A DNA stretch of 64,000 nt from Acidobacteriota bacterium (GCA_028875725.1 JAPPCR010000015.1:124001-188000), one strand, 5' to 3'. Counted from the stretch's first letter, positions 1 through 9,251 are shown. Numbers and translations are program-made. Notes: generated by a model from the sequence alone, not told the origin.

Positions 1-1
1 G

Positions 2-598
2 GTGCTGGGCGTATCTCGCAAGTCCTTCCTCGACCGGCTGCTCGGCGGCCTTCCGGTCGAGGAGCGGCTGACCGGGACTCTTACGGTCAACGCCTGGGCC
101 GCCGCCCTCGACGCCGCCGACGTGCTGCGTGTCCACGACGTGCGGGAGCACCGGCAACTGGCCGAGGGCATCGCCGCCCTGCGCCGGCATCGCCGTGCGG
201 CGGCGCCGCGGCGGCGGGTTCTCGCCCGCGGCATCCCCTGCCGCTGCCGCGTCGGCGTGACGGCGAAGGAGCGCGCCGATCCGCAGGACCTGCTGGTGGA
301 CGTCGAGGTGTCCCTGACGCCGGCCGGCCTGGGCGCACGCGACGACCTGGACGCGACGGTGGACTACGCGGAACTCGCCGCACACGCCCAGGCGGTCGCG
401 GCGAGGGACGAGTACCGTCTCGTGGAGACGCTGGCCGAACGCATCGGGGTCGCGATCGCCGCCGATGCCGGATCGAACGCCGGCGGCACGGCGGCTCCGG
501 GACGGATCGAGTCGCTCCGCGTGCGCGTCTCGAAGCCTGGCGCGGCCCGCGAACTCGGCGTCGCCGAAGTCGGCGCGGAGATCGACTGGCGGCCGTGA
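2..598 (+). CDS. folB: Dihydropteroate synthase C-terminus fused to dihydroneopterin aldolase (5' partial)
   Basis: The frame runs in from the window edge, so the N-terminus is missing. Residues about 1-60 match the end of dihydropteroate synthase (FolP): the LGVSRKSF segment and the closing LRVHDV segment. After a basic linker (about 60-76), residues about 77-198 form a complete dihydroneopterin aldolase: GVTAKER start, VDYAEL, LVETLAE and the VSKP segment carrying the usual catalytic lysine. FolP condenses pteridine with p-aminobenzoate; FolB cleaves dihydroneopterin. Both act in cytoplasmic folate synthesis. The stop overlaps the folK start (GTGA), so three consecutive folate steps are coupled. 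FolB is more often separate or fused to FolK, so the FolP-FolB order is unusual. The fusion is seen directly as one uninterrupted frame, barring a sequencing frameshift. Confidence 0.85.
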   Translation: MLGVSRKSFLDRLLGGLPVEERLTGTLTVNAWAAALDAADVLRVHDVREHRQLAEGIAALRRHRRAAAPRRRVLARGIPCRCRVGVTAKERADPQDLLVDVEVSLTPAGLGARDDLDATVDYAELAAHAQAVAARDEYRLVETLAERIGVAIAADAGSNAGGTAAPGRIESLRVRVSKPGAARELGVAEVGAEIDWRP

Positions 599-1071
599 CG
601 CGTACGCGAGCCTTCATCGCCCTGGGATCCAACCTGCGACCCCGGAGCGCGAACCTGCGCGCGGCCCTCGATCGCCTGCGCGACGTCGGGGACGTGACCG
701 CGGTGTCGCGCTTCCTTCGCACCGAAGCCGTAGCCGAGCGCGGCGTCGCGACCACCGACCCGGAGTTTCGCAACGCCGCCGCCACGCTCGAGACCGGGCT
801 CGACGCCGACGGGTTGCTCGCAGCCCTGCTGGAGATCGAGGCCGCGCTGGGTCGCGACCGGACCGCCGGCGCGGCCGGCCCACGAACGATCGATCTCGAC
901 CTGCTGCTGTTCGGCGCCGCCGTCATCGAGGAGCCGGGCCTGGCCGTGCCGCATCCCCGGATGCACCGGCGACGCTTCGTGCTGGAACCCCTGGTCGAGA
1001 TCGCTCCAAACGCCTGGCATCCGGGCCTGCGGAAGACGGCGACCGAACTGCTGGCGGAGCTGCCCGGCTAG
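595..1071 (+). CDS. folK: 6-hydroxymethyl-7,8-dihydropterin pyrophosphokinase (HPPK)
   Basis: 158 aa, normal HPPK length. The FIALGSNL start, FRNAAATLET segment, LEIEAALGRDR and the GPRTIDLDLLLFG signature with the two metal-binding aspartates identify the enzyme, which transfers pyrophosphate from ATP to hydroxymethyl-dihydropterin in folate synthesis. The GTG start at 595 overlaps the previous stop (GTGA), so translation is probably coupled to the FolP-FolB fusion. Its stop overlaps by 3 bases the stop of the convergent acyl-CoA dehydrogenase gene, leaving no room for a conventional terminator. Confidence 0.95.
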   Translation: MTRTRAFIALGSNLRPRSANLRAALDRLRDVGDVTAVSRFLRTEAVAERGVATTDPEFRNAAATLETGLDADGLLAALLEIEAALGRDRTAGAAGPRTIDLDLLLFGAAVIEEPGLAVPHPRMHRRRFVLEPLVEIAPNAWHPGLRKTATELLAELPG

Positions 1072-2237
1072 TAGCTCTTCGGCAGGCCGAGTACCTTCTC
1101 CGCGATGTGGCAGAGGATGAGTTGCGGACTCACCGGCGCGAGTCGCGGGATCATCACTTCCCGCATCAGCCGCTCGACGTGAAACTCCTTCGCGTAGCCC
1201 ATGCCACCGTGCGTCATGACGGCCTGCGTGCAGGCCTTGAAGCCGGCCTCCGCGCCGAGGTACTTCGCGGCATTCGCGTAGTGGCCGCAGGGTTCGTCGC
1301 GGTCATAGAGCGACGCGGCCTGCATCGCCATGAGAAACGCGGCCTCCAGCTCCATCCAGCACTCCGCCAGCGGATGCTGGATCGACTGGTTCTGGCCGAT
1401 CGGCCGACCGAAGACCCTGCGCTCGCGGGCGTAGTCCGCCGCCCGCTCCAGCGCGTTGCGGCCCACACCGACCGCCTCGATGCCGATCAGGATCCGCTCC
1501 GGGTTCAGGCTGTGCAGGATGTACTCGAAGCCCCGCCCCTCTTCGCCGATCCGATCTTCGGCCGGCACCTCGAGACCGTCGATGAACAGTTCGTTCGAGT
1601 CCACGGCGGCCCGACCCATCTTCGGGATCCGCCGAACCTCGACCTTCGACCGGTCGAGGGTCGTGTAGAACAGCGACAGTCCCTTGGTCGCCTTCCCGGT
1701 CTCGGCCCTGGGCGTCGTGCGCGCCAGGAGCATGATCCGGTCGGCCTCCTGGGCGGTCGTGGTCCAGATCTTGCGGCCATGGACGACGTAGCCGCCGTCC
1801 GGCTGCCGTTCGGCGCGGGTCGTGATCGCCGTGGTTTCCAGACCCGCGTCGGGCTCGGTGACCGCGAAGCAGGTCTTCGCCCGGCCCTCGATCAGTTCCG
1901 GCAGGAACCGCCGCCGCTGCTCCTCCGTTCCGAAGACGACGATCGGATGCGGACCGAAGATGTTGATGTGGATCGCCGACGCCGCGCTCATGCCGCCGCC
2001 GGCACGGGCTACTTCGTGCATCACGAGAGCCGCTTCCGTGACGCCCAGGCCGGAACCGCCGTACGCCTCCGGCATGGCGATACCGAGTGCGCCGCACTCC
2101 GCCATGGCGGAGTGGAATTCGTTCGGGAACCGCACATCGTTGTCGACCTCGAGCCAGTACTCGTCGTCGAAGCCGGCGCAGGTGCGCGCGATTCCCTCGC
2201 ACAGCGCCCGCTGCTGTCCGGTGAGCGTGAAGTCCAT
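1068..2237 (-). CDS. Acyl-CoA dehydrogenase
   Basis: 389 aa from ATG at 2237. It has the full acyl-CoA dehydrogenase fold: helical N-domain (MDFTLTGQQ start), the central CFAVTEPDAG FAD/substrate motif with IWTTTAQEADR, and a C-terminal domain with GGMGYAKEFHVERLMRE, whose glutamate before FHVER aligns with the catalytic base of medium-chain enzymes. It oxidises an acyl-CoA to the 2,3-enoyl-CoA using FAD and an electron-transfer flavoprotein; chain length cannot be told. The start was chosen because upstream in-frame sequence is not protein-like and the ATG overlaps the stop of the 113-aa gene (TGATG). The thiolase and crotonases in this window could act on its product. Confidence 0.93.
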   Translation of the reverse strand: MDFTLTGQQRALCEGIARTCAGFDDEYWLEVDNDVRFPNEFHSAMAECGALGIAMPEAYGGSGLGVTEAALVMHEVARAGGGMSAASAIHINIFGPHPIVVFGTEEQRRRFLPELIEGRAKTCFAVTEPDAGLETTAITTRAERQPDGGYVVHGRKIWTTTAQEADRIMLLARTTPRAETGKATKGLSLFYTTLDRSKVEVRRIPKMGRAAVDSNELFIDGLEVPAEDRIGEEGRGFEYILHSLNPERILIGIEAVGVGRNALERAADYARERRVFGRPIGQNQSIQHPLAECWMELEAAFLMAMQAASLYDRDEPCGHYANAAKYLGAEAGFKACTQAVMTHGGMGYAKEFHVERLMREVMIPRLAPVSPQLILCHIAEKVLGLPKSY

Positions 2238-2578
2238 CAACCGGGCGCGGATGGCAACAGGACGTACCGCGCCAGCACGGCGAAACCCCCGATCAGGATC
2301 AGCGCCGCGGTCCAGATCAGGGTCAACTGCTGCCACCTTGCGAGATGGTCGAGAGCCCGTACCCGCCGCAGGATGCCGCGCAACAGGAACGGCATGGAGG
2401 CGCCCCAGACCAGCAGCAGGCCCAGGAGCAGCCACGAAGTCGGCGAGAAGCCCTGCAGCACGGCCAGCGCCCCGATCGCGAACAGGAGGGCCAGGCGCAC
2501 CACGACGCGCACGAAGCGCAGGCTCCCGGCCTGCTGCCGCCTGAGCTTCTCCCGCCGGTCGCTGAAGTCGATCGCCAT
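2237..2578 (-). CDS. Small three-helix membrane protein of unknown function
   Basis: 113 aa. After a basic N-terminus (MAIDFSDRREKLRRQQ) there are three hydrophobic stretches, about residues 26-44, 48-66 and 86-105, separated by short charged loops (RRVRALDHLARW). No family is recognised. Its stop overlaps the start of the acyl-CoA dehydrogenase gene (TGATG), so the two are probably co-translated. Calling it a real gene rests on this coupling and on the plausible membrane topology. Confidence 0.7.
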   Translation of the reverse strand: MAIDFSDRREKLRRQQAGSLRFVRVVVRLALLFAIGALAVLQGFSPTSWLLLGLLLVWGASMPFLLRGILRRVRALDHLARWQQLTLIWTAALILIGGFAVLARYVLLPSAPG

Positions 2579-2651
2579 CTTCCCGTTACCCTCAGTTCTC
2601 CGCCGCCTGCGCTCTCAATGCGTCGACGTTCGCCTCCCGCCCCGTCTCGAC

Positions 2652-4805
2652 TCAGGAATCGCCGAGACCGGCCAGGTCGAGCAGAAACGCGTAGACCAGG
2701 GCCGTCTCGCGGTAGCGGTCATAGCGGCCGGACGCGCCGCCGTGGCCGGCGCCCATGTTCGTCTCGAGCAGCAGGAGGTTGTCGTCCGTCTTGCTGGCGC
2801 GCAGCCGCGCCACCCACTTCGCCGGCTCCCAGTACTGGACCTGCGAGTCGTGCAGGCCGGTGGTCACGAGCAGGTGGGGATAGTCGCGCGCCTCCACGTT
2901 GTCGTAGGGCGAGTAGGAGAGCATGTAGTCGTAGTACTCGCGAACCCTGGGATCGCCCCACTCGTCCCACTCGAAGGTCGTGAGCGGGATGCTCGCGTCG
3001 AGCATCGTGGTCACGACGTCGACGAAGGGCACGCGGGCCACGACGCCGTCCCAGAGGTCGGGCCGCATCGTGAACACCGCACCCACGAGCAGACCGCCGG
3101 CGCTGCCGCCCATCGCGTAGATCCGGTCCGGGTCGGCATATCCCTCGGCCGCGAGGTGCTCGGCGGCGGCGATGAAGTCGGTGAACGTGTTCTTCTTGTG
3201 GAGGAGCTTGCCGTTCTCGTACCAGGAGCGGCCCATCTCCTCGCCGCCGCGGATGTGGGCGATCGCGTAGACGAAGCCGCGGTCGATCAGGCTCAGGAGC
3301 GGCGAACTGAACGACGCGTCCATGCTGGCGCCGTAGGAACCGTAGCCGTAGAGCAACAGCGGACTGCCGCCCTCCTCGGGACGCAGGTCGGGCCGGTAGA
3401 CGAGGGACACCGGCACCCGGGTGCCGTCCCCGGCGGTCGCCCACAGCCGTTCGCTCCGGTAGTTGGCGGAATCGAAGCCGCCGAGCACCTGGTCCTGCTT
3501 GCGCAGGGTCTTCTCACGCGTCGCCGGGTCGTAATCGAACACGGACCGCGGCGTGGTCAGCGACTGGTAGACGTAGCGAAGCGTACCGGAGGACGGATCC
3601 GGGTTGACGCCGAGGCCGGACGAATAGGTCGGCTCGCCGAAGTCCAGGTCGTGCCCGTCCGGTCCGTCGCCCCCCATCGGCTCGATCCGGAGCTGCTCCA
3701 GGCCGTCGCGCCGCTCGGCCAGCACGAGGAAGCGGTCGAACAGCTCGAAGCCCTCGAAGAGCACGTCGTCGCGGTTCGGCAACTCCTCCTTCCAGGCGGC
3801 GCGGCCGGTGTCGTTCTCGGCGGTCGACATGAGCCGGAAGTTCGGCGCGCGATCGTTCGTGCGCACCCAGAACCGGTCCCCCAGGTGATCGACGCTGTAC
3901 TCGTGGCGTTCGCCACGCGGCTCGAAGACGGCGAAGTCGCCGCCTGGATCGTCCGCCCGCAGGACACGCACCTCGGTGCGCAACGTATGGCTCGACGTCG
4001 CCATCAGGTACTCGCGCGACTGGCTCCGCCCGAGGAAGACGCTGAAGGTCTCGTCCGGCTCCTCGTAGACCAGTTCGTCGGCCGCGTCGGACCCGAGCCG
4101 GTGCCGGTAGACCTGGTAGGCGCGGAGCGTGTCGGGATCCTGCCGGACGTAGAACAGGGTCGCGCTGTCGGCGGCCCAGACCAGATTCGCGGTCACGTCG
4201 GGGATCTCGTCCGGGAGAGTCTCGCCGGTTTCCAGGTTCCTGAAGCGAACAGTGTAGAAGCGGCGCCCCACGTCGTCGACGCCGTAGGCGAGGATCCGGT
4301 GGTCCGGACTGACCGCGGGCCGGACCGCGGTGTACTCCTTGCCCTCGGCGACCTCGTTGACGTCGACCAGCACCTCCTCCGCCTCGGGATCCTGGTCGCC
4401 GCCGAACGTGTCGCCGTCCGCGGGCCGGCGGCAGTGGATCGGGTACTGCTTCCCCTGCTCGTAGCGGGTGTAGTACCAGTAGTCGCCGTCGCGGTAGGGA
4501 ACCGACGAATCGTCCTCGACGACCCGGCTCCGAATCTCCGAGAACACGCGCTCCTGGAGCGCCTCGGTGTGCCCCAGTGCGGCGTCGACGTAGGCGTTCT
4601 CGGCCTCGAGATGGGAGATCACCTCCGGGTTCTCGCGCTCACGCAACCAGTAGTACTCGTCGATCCGCACGTCACCGTGGGTCTCGAGTTCGTGGGGACG
4701 AGCCTCGGCCAGCGGCGGATCGCCGGGACCGGCCGCGGGGGCGTTGCAGGAGGTCACCGCGAGAGCGGCCACGAGAAGGGCGGCAGGTACCTTTGGCATA
4801 GGCAC
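2652..4805 (-). CDS. ptrB: Oligopeptidase B-like S9A serine peptidase, predicted lipoprotein
   Basis: 717 aa, the usual size for S9A oligopeptidases. A signal peptide ends in a lipobox-like VTSC, giving lipidated Cys20, so the enzyme should be anchored in the envelope instead of being cytosolic like E. coli PtrB. Residues about 40-440 form the beta-propeller lid (DEYYWLRER near 50). The alpha/beta-hydrolase domain follows with Ser568 in GGSAGG, Asp653 in TGLHDSQV and His688 in GAGHGG as the catalytic triad. The family cleaves short peptides, usually after basic residues. The gene stands alone: 73 bp upstream of the 113-aa gene and 18 bp downstream of the cyclodeaminase-family stop, same strand, so it may share a transcript with both. 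Confidence 0.92.
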   Translation of the reverse strand: MPMPKVPAALLVAALAVTSCNAPAAGPGDPPLAEARPHELETHGDVRIDEYYWLRERENPEVISHLEAENAYVDAALGHTEALQERVFSEIRSRVVEDDSSVPYRDGDYWYYTRYEQGKQYPIHCRRPADGDTFGGDQDPEAEEVLVDVNEVAEGKEYTAVRPAVSPDHRILAYGVDDVGRRFYTVRFRNLETGETLPDEIPDVTANLVWAADSATLFYVRQDPDTLRAYQVYRHRLGSDAADELVYEEPDETFSVFLGRSQSREYLMATSSHTLRTEVRVLRADDPGGDFAVFEPRGERHEYSVDHLGDRFWVRTNDRAPNFRLMSTAENDTGRAAWKEELPNRDDVLFEGFELFDRFLVLAERRDGLEQLRIEPMGGDGPDGHDLDFGEPTYSSGLGVNPDPSSGTLRYVYQSLTTPRSVFDYDPATREKTLRKQDQVLGGFDSANYRSERLWATAGDGTRVPVSLVYRPDLRPEEGGSPLLLYGYGSYGASMDASFSSPLLSLIDRGFVYAIAHIRGGEEMGRSWYENGKLLHKKNTFTDFIAAAEHLAAEGYADPDRIYAMGGSAGGLLVGAVFTMRPDLWDGVVARVPFVDVVTTMLDASIPLTTFEWDEWGDPRVREYYDYMLSYSPYDNVEARDYPHLLVTTGLHDSQVQYWEPAKWVARLRASKTDDNLLLLETNMGAGHGGASGRYDRYRETALVYAFLLDLAGLGDS

Positions 4806-4823
4806 CGGAGTCTAGCCCGCAGA

Positions 4824-5768
4824 TCAGCCACCACTCCGCTCCCACAACAGGATGGCCGCGAACAGGTCCTCCAGCGCGGCGCCGACCGACTTGAACAGCG
4901 TGATCTCGGAAGCGCCCCGGCGGCCCCCGTGCCCGCCGCGGCAAAGGTCGTAGAAGTCGGCCACGATGTCTTCGGCCCTCAGTGCGCCGGACTCGATCGG
5001 CTGCGTGAGATCACCGGCCTCGACCAGAGCGCCGTCCCGGGTGTCGACGAACACGGTGGAGCGGCGCACCGCCTCGTCGTCCGACTCACGCATCCCCGGC
5101 GTGAAGCCGCCGACCAGGTCGACATGCACGCCCGGCCGGAGCCAGTCGCCGAAGAGCAGGGGTTCCGTGGCGAGTGTCGCGGTGCTCACGATGTCGGCGC
5201 CGCGGACCGCCGCCTCCAGGTCGGTCGCCGTCCCCGTCACGAGCCCCTCGAGCAATGGCGAACGGGACGCCGCGAGAGCCCGCTCAGGCCGCCGCCCCCA
5301 GAACTCGATCTCGAGGTCCGGGTTCACGGCCGCGTGAGCCCCGGCCAGGTGGGGCGCCAGGTTGCCCGTGCCGACGACGAGCAGCCGGTGGGAATCCGGC
5401 CGCGCCAGGAATCGCGCAGCCAGAGCCGACGCCGCCGCGGTGCGCCGCAGCGTCAGTTCCAGGCCGTCAATCAGGGCCAGCGGCTCGCCGGTCTCTCCGG
5501 AGGCCAGGATGTAGCTGGCCTGCACGGCGCCCAGCCCGCGGGAAGAATTGCCGGGGAACACGGACGCCACCTTGACTCCGAGGTAGCCGCCGACGGTCCA
5601 TGCGGGCATCAGGAGCAGCGTCGCCTCGGGATCGCCTGCCGGCGCCGCGACGCCGTGGTGATGGCGTACCGGCATCTCGCAGCCGTCACGGAAGCCCGCC
5701 TGGAGTGCATCCACCACCGCGCCCCAGGGCAGCAGTTCGGCCGTCCAGGCAGCGTCAAAGATCTTCAT
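4824..5768 (-). CDS. Ornithine cyclodeaminase / mu-crystallin family protein
   Basis: 314 aa from ATG 5768 (MKIFDAAWTAELLP, a typical family start). The Rossmann motif VVGTGNLAPHLAGAHAA and the STATLATEPL and DLVGGFTPGMRE segments place it in the ornithine cyclodeaminase/mu-crystallin superfamily, which includes NAD(P)-dependent cyclodeaminases, ketimine reductases and alanine dehydrogenases. Substrate cannot be assigned; with no ornithine-metabolism neighbours, a Delta1-piperideine/pyrroline-2-carboxylate reductase role is as likely as cyclodeamination. An ATG 24 bases upstream (5792) has a possible GAGGTGG ribosome site and is an alternative start. It is divergent from the PhyH gene with only about 30 bp between them. 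Confidence 0.88.
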   Translation of the reverse strand: MKIFDAAWTAELLPWGAVVDALQAGFRDGCEMPVRHHHGVAAPAGDPEATLLLMPAWTVGGYLGVKVASVFPGNSSRGLGAVQASYILASGETGEPLALIDGLELTLRRTAAASALAARFLARPDSHRLLVVGTGNLAPHLAGAHAAVNPDLEIEFWGRRPERALAASRSPLLEGLVTGTATDLEAAVRGADIVSTATLATEPLLFGDWLRPGVHVDLVGGFTPGMRESDDEAVRRSTVFVDTRDGALVEAGDLTQPIESGALRAEDIVADFYDLCRGGHGGRRGASEITLFKSVGAALEDLFAAILLWERSGG

Positions 5769-5797
5769 GCAGCTAGCGGAGGATAGTCTCATCGTCC

Positions 5798-6541
5798 GTG
5801 GACCACCTCAAGCACCTCGAAGAGAACGGCTACGTCATCCTGGAAGGGGTGCTCGACCGCGAGCAGCAGACGGCGCTGCGTGGCGTGCTCCAACCCCACT
5901 TCGAGCGCCACCTGTTCGGCCGCAACCCCTTCGAAGGCCACAACACGCAACGGGTCTACGGCCTGCTTGCGAAGTCGCGGCTGTTCGATGCCCTGGTCGC
6001 GCAGCCCGCCGTCATGGCGGCCTGCGAGGCGACGCTCGGACCCGGCTTCCTGCTTTCGGTGGCTCACGCGATCCTGATCCACCCGGGCGAAGTGGCGCAG
6101 AGCCTCCACCACGACGACTCGTTCTATCCGCTGCCGAGGCCCAGAAAGGCGCTCGGCGTGAGCACGATCTGGGCGCTCGACGACTTCACCGAGGACAACG
6201 GCGCCACCCGCGTCGTGCCCGGAAGCCACCGCTGGAACGGCGACCGGCCCGACGACGCGGAAGCCCGGCCCGTCATCATGCCCGCCGGCTCCCTGCTCAT
6301 CTTCCTCGGCACGCTCTACCACGGCGGCGGCGAGAACTGCTCCGCGGGGTCCCGGCTCGGCCTGACCATCCAGTACTGCCCGGCCTGGGCCCGCCAGCAG
6401 GAGAACTTCATTCTCGGCGTGCCGGCCGACGAAGTGCCGCGCCTGTCCGAGACCATCCAGGAACTCATCGGCTACGGCATTCATCCCCCGTTCATGGGAC
6501 ACGTCGACGGCCGCCACCCATTGAAGGCACTCCAGACATGA
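5798..6541 (+). CDS. Phytanoyl-CoA dioxygenase (PhyH) family oxygenase
   Basis: 247 aa with a GTG start. The double-stranded beta-helix iron site is visible: His104-x-Asp106 in SLHHDDSFYP, distal His175 in TLYHGGG, and Arg186 in GSRLGL for 2-oxoglutarate. It should hydroxylate a small molecule using Fe(II), oxygen and 2-oxoglutarate; substrate is unknown because this family is very broad. A GGAGGA sequence lies about 14 bases before the GTG. The stop overlaps the next start (ATGA), coupling it to the phosphatase-like lipoprotein. Confidence 0.9.
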   Translation: MDHLKHLEENGYVILEGVLDREQQTALRGVLQPHFERHLFGRNPFEGHNTQRVYGLLAKSRLFDALVAQPAVMAACEATLGPGFLLSVAHAILIHPGEVAQSLHHDDSFYPLPRPRKALGVSTIWALDDFTEDNGATRVVPGSHRWNGDRPDDAEARPVIMPAGSLLIFLGTLYHGGGENCSAGSRLGLTIQYCPAWARQQENFILGVPADEVPRLSETIQELIGYGIHPPFMGHVDGRHPLKALQT

Positions 6542-8184
6542 AGAAGCTCGCACTGTTGCTGGCGCTGGTCGCAGTACCGCTCGCCCTGGCCTGCGGAACC
6601 CCGGCCGACGCTCCGGAAGCCGAAGCAAGCGGCGGAGAAACCACGGGCACCGCCGTCCCCGAAGGCACGCCCCGGCTCGTTCTCGTCATCGTGGTCGACC
6701 AGATGCGCGGCGACTACCTGGAGCGCTTCGCCCCCCTTCTGAACCACGGCTTGGCGCAGCTCCTCCGCGAGGGCATCGTCTTCACCGACACCCACCACTT
6801 CCACTCGAACACCGAGACCGCCCCCGGCCACGCCACGCTCGCCACGGGCGTGTTCCCGAAGCGCCACGGAGTCATCAGCAACGGCTGGTTCGACCGTGAG
6901 CGCGGCCAGGACGTCTACTGCTGCGGCGATCCGGACCACGGCGTCTCACCACGCAACATGCTGGCGCCGGCTCTGGGCGATCTACTGAAAGCCGCGTATC
7001 CCCAAGCCAAGGTGTACGCCGCCAGCGCCAAGGACCGTGCGGCGATCCTCATGGGCGGACACGACGCGGACGGCGCCTGGTGGTACGGCCGCTCCACCGG
7101 CAGCTTCGTCACCTCGACCTACTACGGCGACGAGGAGTCCCAACCCGCCTGGGTCGACGCCTTCAACGACGAGGACCGGCTGGCCGTCCACTTCGCCAAC
7201 GCCTGGAAGCCGCTCCTCCACCTCGACCACACGTCGGCCTACGACATCGAACCGCTCGACCGCGGCCCCTTCATCGACACCTTCCCCCACGCGGTGGGCG
7301 GCTTCACCGTCGAGCGCGAATCGTTCTACCGCGACGTTTACACGTCGCCCTTCGTCGACGGTTACCTGAAGGACTTCGCCGAGGTCCTGATCGAGGCGGA
7401 GAACCTGGGCGCCGACGAGATCCCCGATCTCCTGGCGGTCAGCTTCTCCGCCCTCGACACGGTGGGTCACGGTTACGGCCCGGACGCCCCCGAAACGCTG
7501 GACACCATCCTCCGGCTAGACCGCACGATCGGCGAGCTGCTCGACTTCGTCGACCAGCGCATCGGGCTGGAGAACATGGTCGTCGCGTTTTCCTCCGACC
7601 ACGGCGTCGGCGAGGTCCCCGAACTCGTGGTGCGCGACGGCGGCGACGGCGGCCGCTTCGACACCGACCAGACCCTTTGCCTGCAGCGCCTCCAGTCGCG
7701 TCTGAAGGGCCGCTTCGGCGGCGGGGAGTTCCTGCTCGACACCTTCTATCTCGACAGCGAGACGATCACGGCCGAAAAGGCCAACCGGGCCGCGATCGAG
7801 GACGAGATCATCGAGGCGATGAGCGACTGCCCGCTGATCGCCGAGGTCGTCCGGCCGGCGGAACTCGACCCGGCGAATCCGATCCACGAGCTGTACCTCA
7901 ATAACTACTACCCCGGGCGCAGCGGAGACCTGGTCCTGGTGCCGGAGCCGAACGTCCTGCCCGTGCCGGCGTCCGTCATCGTGGCCAGCCACGGCTCGCC
8001 GTACGCCTACGACACTCACGTGCCGATGATCATCCGTCGCCAGGACGGCGCGGGCCAGGTGGTCGAAGCGAGAGCGAACACGATCGACCTGGCGCCCAGC
8101 CTGGCCCCGCTCCTCGGTGTCGACGTCACGAGCATCGCCGGCTTCGAGGGCTTCGACGGCACGGACCGGCTGACCGATCTCTAA
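6538..8184 (+). CDS. Alkaline phosphatase superfamily / type I phosphodiesterase lipoprotein
   Basis: 548 aa. The signal peptide ends in ALAC (Cys19), predicting a lipoprotein. Metal-site motifs of the superfamily are in order: VVDQMRGDY (Asp54), NTETAPGHATL with the likely nucleophile Thr94, SALDTVGHGYGP, SSDHGVGE and a late SHGSPYAYDTHVPMII. It resembles PafA-type phosphate-irrepressible phosphatases and nucleotide pyrophosphatase/phosphodiesterases, hydrolysing phosphate mono- or diesters in the periplasm. The start at 6538 was chosen because MKKLALLLAL begins a clean signal peptide and overlaps the PhyH stop (ATGA); the much longer open frame upstream is not protein-like. Confidence 0.9.
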   Translation: MKKLALLLALVAVPLALACGTPADAPEAEASGGETTGTAVPEGTPRLVLVIVVDQMRGDYLERFAPLLNHGLAQLLREGIVFTDTHHFHSNTETAPGHATLATGVFPKRHGVISNGWFDRERGQDVYCCGDPDHGVSPRNMLAPALGDLLKAAYPQAKVYAASAKDRAAILMGGHDADGAWWYGRSTGSFVTSTYYGDEESQPAWVDAFNDEDRLAVHFANAWKPLLHLDHTSAYDIEPLDRGPFIDTFPHAVGGFTVERESFYRDVYTSPFVDGYLKDFAEVLIEAENLGADEIPDLLAVSFSALDTVGHGYGPDAPETLDTILRLDRTIGELLDFVDQRIGLENMVVAFSSDHGVGEVPELVVRDGGDGGRFDTDQTLCLQRLQSRLKGRFGGGEFLLDTFYLDSETITAEKANRAAIEDEIIEAMSDCPLIAEVVRPAELDPANPIHELYLNNYYPGRSGDLVLVPEPNVLPVPASVIVASHGSPYAYDTHVPMIIRRQDGAGQVVEARANTIDLAPSLAPLLGVDVTSIAGFEGFDGTDRLTDL

Positions 8185-8204
8185 GCCCGGGGAGGAAGAC
8201 CAAC

Positions 8205-9251
8205 ATGCGCAACGCATTCCGAAACGCCGCCGCCGTCGTCGTCACGCTCTGCCTGGCCTCGGTCCTCGTCGCGGGCCGCCAGGCCGAAGCGCAGACCTAT
8301 GCTGAGAAGCTCGGCTTCCCCGCCGGTACCCGCGCCGTCATCCTGCACGTCGACGACGCCGGCATGTCGCACGACTCGAACGTCGGCGCCCTTCGCTCGA
8401 TCCTGGAGGGCGTTGCGAACTCGATGAGCGTGATGATGCCCTGCCCCTGGGTGCCGCAACTCGTGCGAAGCCTGGAGGAGAACCCGGGCATCGACGCCGG
8501 CCTCCACCTGACCCTGACCGCCGAGTGGGACGACTACCGCTGGGGACCGCTGGTGGGCCGCGAAGCGGCGCCGGGCCTGGTCGACCCGGAGGGCGCGCTC
8601 TGGTCGAGCGTCGCCGACGTCGTCGCCCACGCCTCCCCCGACGAGGTGGAAGCGGAGATCCGCGAGCAGATCCGCCGCGCCCGGACGATGGGCTTCGAGC
8701 CGACCCACCTCGACTCGCACATGGGCACCCTGTTCGCCACGATGGACTTCCTCGAGCGCTACATCGAGGTCGGCATCGAGGAAGGCATCCCGCTCATGTT
8801 CCCCGGCGGCCACAACGAGATCCTCGAGGCCGAGTACCAGGCCGAGGGACGCGACACGCCGCCGGGACTCGGCCGCGCGACCGAACTCGGCGAGCGAATC
8901 TGGGACGCCGGCCTGCCCGTCCTCGACGACCTCCACACCGATAGCTACGGATGGGTCCCGGAGAGCGGCGCCGACGCCACCGACGAGGAGTTGACGGACT
9001 ACAAGGTCGAGCGCTACGTCCAGACCCTGCGCGACCTGCGCCCCGGCGTCACGATGGTCATCCTGCACTCGACCGACCCGAGCGAGAACTTCAAGTACAT
9101 CTCGACTTCCGGCCCCACTCGCAAAGGCGACATGCTGGCGATGCTCGACCCACGCGTGCAGCAGGCGATCGAGGACGAGGGTCTGGTGCTGACGACCTTC
9201 CGTGAGCTCAAGGAAAGGCGGGATCGCATTGCCCGGGAGCTTGCGCCGTAG
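8205..9251 (+). CDS. ChbG/YdjC-family carbohydrate deacetylase, exported
   Basis: 348 aa with a signal peptide (MRNAFRNAAAVVVTLCLA, cleavage near AEA-Q30). YdjC metal-site motifs: HVDDAG (Asp50, Asp51), GLHLTLT (His101), and HLDSHMG (His168, Asp170, His172). Family members remove acetyl groups from N-acetylated sugars such as chitooligosaccharides. Export is notable because E. coli ChbG is cytoplasmic. A strong ribosome site (GGGGAGGAAG) precedes the ATG. It lies 20 bp after the phosphatase-like lipoprotein and is probably in the same operon, suggesting extracytoplasmic processing of a phosphorylated or acetylated glycan. Confidence 0.9.
   Translation: MRNAFRNAAAVVVTLCLASVLVAGRQAEAQTYAEKLGFPAGTRAVILHVDDAGMSHDSNVGALRSILEGVANSMSVMMPCPWVPQLVRSLEENPGIDAGLHLTLTAEWDDYRWGPLVGREAAPGLVDPEGALWSSVADVVAHASPDEVEAEIREQIRRARTMGFEPTHLDSHMGTLFATMDFLERYIEVGIEEGIPLMFPGGHNEILEAEYQAEGRDTPPGLGRATELGERIWDAGLPVLDDLHTDSYGWVPESGADATDEELTDYKVERYVQTLRDLRPGVTMVILHSTDPSENFKYISTSGPTRKGDMLAMLDPRVQQAIEDEGLVLTTFRELKERRDRIARELAP

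Noticed and set aside
465..5786. Uninterrupted plus-strand frame of about 1,770 codons
   Set aside because: It lies antisense to the acyl-CoA dehydrogenase, oligopeptidase and cyclodeaminase-family genes and has no domain. High GC removes stop codons from the complementary frame, producing such phantom frames.
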